In this document: positions 62,616 to 64,000 of the stretch, piece after piece
How positions within the stretch are numbered: the stretch's first letter is position 1
How the letters are laid out: each line of letters opens with the position of its first letter
NCBI GenBank assembly: GCA_044360075.1
Contig: JBIKLA010000004.1
Coordinates: forward strand, 62,001 to 126,000
Direction of reading: 5' to 3'
DNA length: 64,000 bases
From: OMII01 sp947467385
Lineage (GTDB): Bacteria; Bdellovibrionota_C; UBA2361; OMII01
Notes under the pieces: model-generated
Told to the model about the DNA's origin: nothing
The model's input: the letters and a program-made list of their open reading frames with translations, nothing else
Databases searched by the model: none
Program-made: the position numbers and the translations under genes

Positions 62616-63359
62616 CTAGCCCACCATCGCCCGAACAGACTGGAGGGGCGACGCCTCGTACGCAACCTGCTGCAGGGAGCTCTTCCATTGCTTGTGGTGC
62701 TTGAGGATCTCGCGGGCGTAGTTAACGCTCTGCCGGGGAGGGGTCGTCTTGTACCGGAGCGACTGGTTGAGGTTCGCCGGGCCCCAGTTATAGGCGATCA
62801 GGATGCGCTCCCGATTGCCCTTAAACATGCCCTCTAGGTACTTTAGGTAAGCGATTCCAAGCCTAATGTTTGTTGAGGGATCGCTGAGCGACTGCGAGCC
62901 GCCCCACCTCACGTTAGCCCGCTGCGAGATGTATCGCCCGGTCTCAGGCATAATCTGCATGAGGCCCTGTGCGCCACGGTTCGATACCGCCGCAGATCGA
63001 AACATGCTCTCGGATCGGATGACAGCGGCCACGAAGAGGGGATCTATGGAAGCCTTGGCGCTCTCCTCAACGATTAGCCTGGCGAGCTGGTCGTAATTGG
63101 GAAGCTTAGGGGCGTGCGATTTAATGATTCCAGAGACGAAAGATATCTGGCCGTGGAAGCTCCTTGAGAGATCGAGGGGGCTTCGAACGCTCGGGGAGCC
63201 GAAAGCCACCCGGGTGGCTGGCGGGGTGAAGCCATTGGTGTCGTGATAGAGGAGCGCCACCACTGTGGCATAAGATGACAGGAGGGCGGCCCCAAGGAAA
63301 ATGAGGGTGGTGTCTTTTAGGAAGAACTTCTTTAGAGCGGATACAGCGGTTCTCATAAC
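62616..63359 (-). CDS. Lytic transglycosylase, SLT domain, membrane-anchored
   Basis: About 247 aa from ATG 63359 (a frame to 63575 is open but implausible and overlaps the mnmG start). N-terminal helix TTLIFLGAALLSSYATVVALL, then the SLT domain with catalytic Glu in VIRSESMFRSAAVSNRGAQG, then GLMQIMPETGRYI and YNWGPANLNQSL. Cleaves peptidoglycan glycan strands in the periplasm. Neighbours are not functionally linked. Confidence 0.92.
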   Translation of the reverse strand, partial: VMRTAVSALKKFFLKDTTLIFLGAALLSSYATVVALLYHDTNGFTPPATRVAFGSPSVRSPLDLSRSFHGQISFVSGIIKSHAPKLPNYDQLARLIVEESAKASIDPLFVAAVIRSESMFRSAAVSNRGAQGLMQIMPETGRYISQRANVRWGGSQSLSDPSTNIRLGIAYLKYLEGMFKGNRERILIAYNWGPANLNQSLRYKTTPPRQSVNYAREILKHHKQWKSSLQQVAYEASPLQSVRAMVG

Positions 63360-63514
63360 GTCGTCAGGTATGGTCCAAAAAAAACGCCCGGTGTCACAAC
63401 AATCCTCGGGCCGGCAAATGTTTCCTACCTGATTGATGAACGCTATCGCCGAATTGGTTCCAAGTACAAACGCATGGGGCAACCTGAATGATTCTAAGTA
63501 GCTGGATAGATTAG

Positions 63515-63543
63515 TTGAGAAAGGCCTCAAAGCCTCGTAGAAT
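63515..63543 (+). promoter_or_regulatory. mnmG promoter
   Basis: TTGAGA (63515-63520), 17-bp spacer, TAGAAT (63538-63543); predicted start near 63550, 24 nt before the mnmG ATG. Confidence 0.7.
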
Positions 63544-63573
63544 TGGGCAGTTAGGGATTTTTGTAAAAATTTC

Positions 63574-64000
63574 ATGAAAAGCCAAAATCAAAAGGCGGTT
63601 GTGGTAGTTGGGGGCGGACACGCTGGAATAGAAGCAGCGTATGCGTCAGCCCGCCTTGGGGTGGAGACGGTGCTGGTCTCGCTCCGGAAAGAGGGTATCG
63701 GGCAGATGTCGTGTAACCCAGCCATCGGCGGAGTGGGAAAGGGGCACCTCGTAAAGGAGGTCGACGCCCTGGGCGGCCTTATGGGCAGGGCTATCGATGC
63801 AACCGGGATTCAGTTCCGCCTCCTCAACGAGAGCAAGGGCGCGGCCGCGAGGGCTTCCCGTGCCCAGGCCGATCGGGATCTCTACAAGGGCTGGGTTCAG
63901 CGAGTCCTATCAGGGGTTCCGCACCTCACCATCGTCGAGGGCGAGGCCTCCGAGCTGGTTGTTGAAAACAGCCGCGTGGTTGGCGTGAAGCTCGCCGATG
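63574..64000 (+). CDS. mnmG: tRNA uridine-5-carboxymethylaminomethyl modification enzyme MnmG (partial, 5' part)
   Basis: FAD-dependent enzyme that with MnmE modifies U34 in tRNA wobble positions. Only the first 142 codons are in the window. FAD motif VVVVGGGHAGIEAAYASARL, then IGQMSCNPAIGGVGKGHLVK and the conserved RAIDATGIQFRLLNESKG with ASRAQADRDLY. A typical neighbour of the replication origin in many bacteria. Confidence 0.96.
   Translation, partial: MKSQNQKAVVVVGGGHAGIEAAYASARLGVETVLVSLRKEGIGQMSCNPAIGGVGKGHLVKEVDALGGLMGRAIDATGIQFRLLNESKGAAARASRAQADRDLYKGWVQRVLSGVPHLTIVEGEASELVVENSRVVGVKLAD

Overview
The window is about 64 kb of GC-rich (roughly 58-60 %) chromosome around a replication origin. 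The organism is a Gram-negative bacterium: it has an Mla lipid-transport operon, an AsmA-like protein, lipoprotein signals and lytic transglycosylases. The ATP synthase b, b' and c subunits, the c and b subunits with apparent signal peptides, a bactofilin beside parABS, and a Bat/MoxR cluster resemble deltaproteobacterial-type lineages (Myxococcota, Bdellovibrionota, SAR324 and similar). I cannot name a species. No rRNA, tRNA or CRISPR array was recognised.

Layout. Positions 1-5.4 kb (minus) hold atpF'-atpF-atpH-atpA-atpG-atpD, with atpD cut by the window edge. Positions 5.4-7.0 kb hold an intact and a broken copy of an unnamed protein family. Positions 7.1-10.8 kb hold bactofilin, parB, parA and a probable pseudoenzyme of the alpha-oxoamine synthase fold, with three perfect parS sites. 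Positions 11-12.3 kb carry two exported proteins. Positions 12.4-15.8 kb (minus) carry prfB with its programmed frameshift, another family member, ybeY and phoH. Positions 16-21 kb carry an AsmA-like protein, cinA and an M23 peptidase, followed by a second broken family copy. Positions 21.8-34.9 kb (plus) carry ruvX, mltG and a Bat/MoxR/von Willebrand operon. That operon is interrupted by an apparent two-gene insertion flanked by about 150-bp direct repeats. Positions 35.0-36.9 kb hold a nucleoside deoxyribosyltransferase-like gene, a PfkB kinase and a DUF6899-like gene. Positions 37-41.5 kb (minus) hold a membrane glycosyltransferase, pcrA/uvrD and a 63-aa membrane peptide. Positions 41.7-45.5 kb (plus) hold rlmE, mlaE-F-D-C and an RNase HI. 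Positions 45.5-48.9 kb hold another glycosyltransferase, a GDPD lipoprotein, a third intact family member and a 35-aa basic protein. Positions 49-64 kb are the origin region: gyrB, a DnaA-box cluster, atpE-atpB, dnaA, the dnaA-dnaN intergenic oriC candidate, dnaN, recF, trxB, a biotin carboxylase, an RluA-type synthase, a MutY-like glycosylase without iron-sulfur cysteines, a lytic transglycosylase and the start of mnmG.

How the parts fit. The ATP synthase is split: F1, b and b' lie at the left edge, while a and c lie beside dnaA about 47 kb away. The parS/parAB/bactofilin block sits within 50 kb of the origin, as expected for origin segregation. The most unusual content is the five-copy protein family (three intact genes, two pseudogenes) scattered singly between housekeeping operons. 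Next are the duplication-flanked insertion in the Bat operon, the PLP-fold protein lacking its catalytic lysine, and the two DnaA-box clusters that flank atpEB-dnaA.
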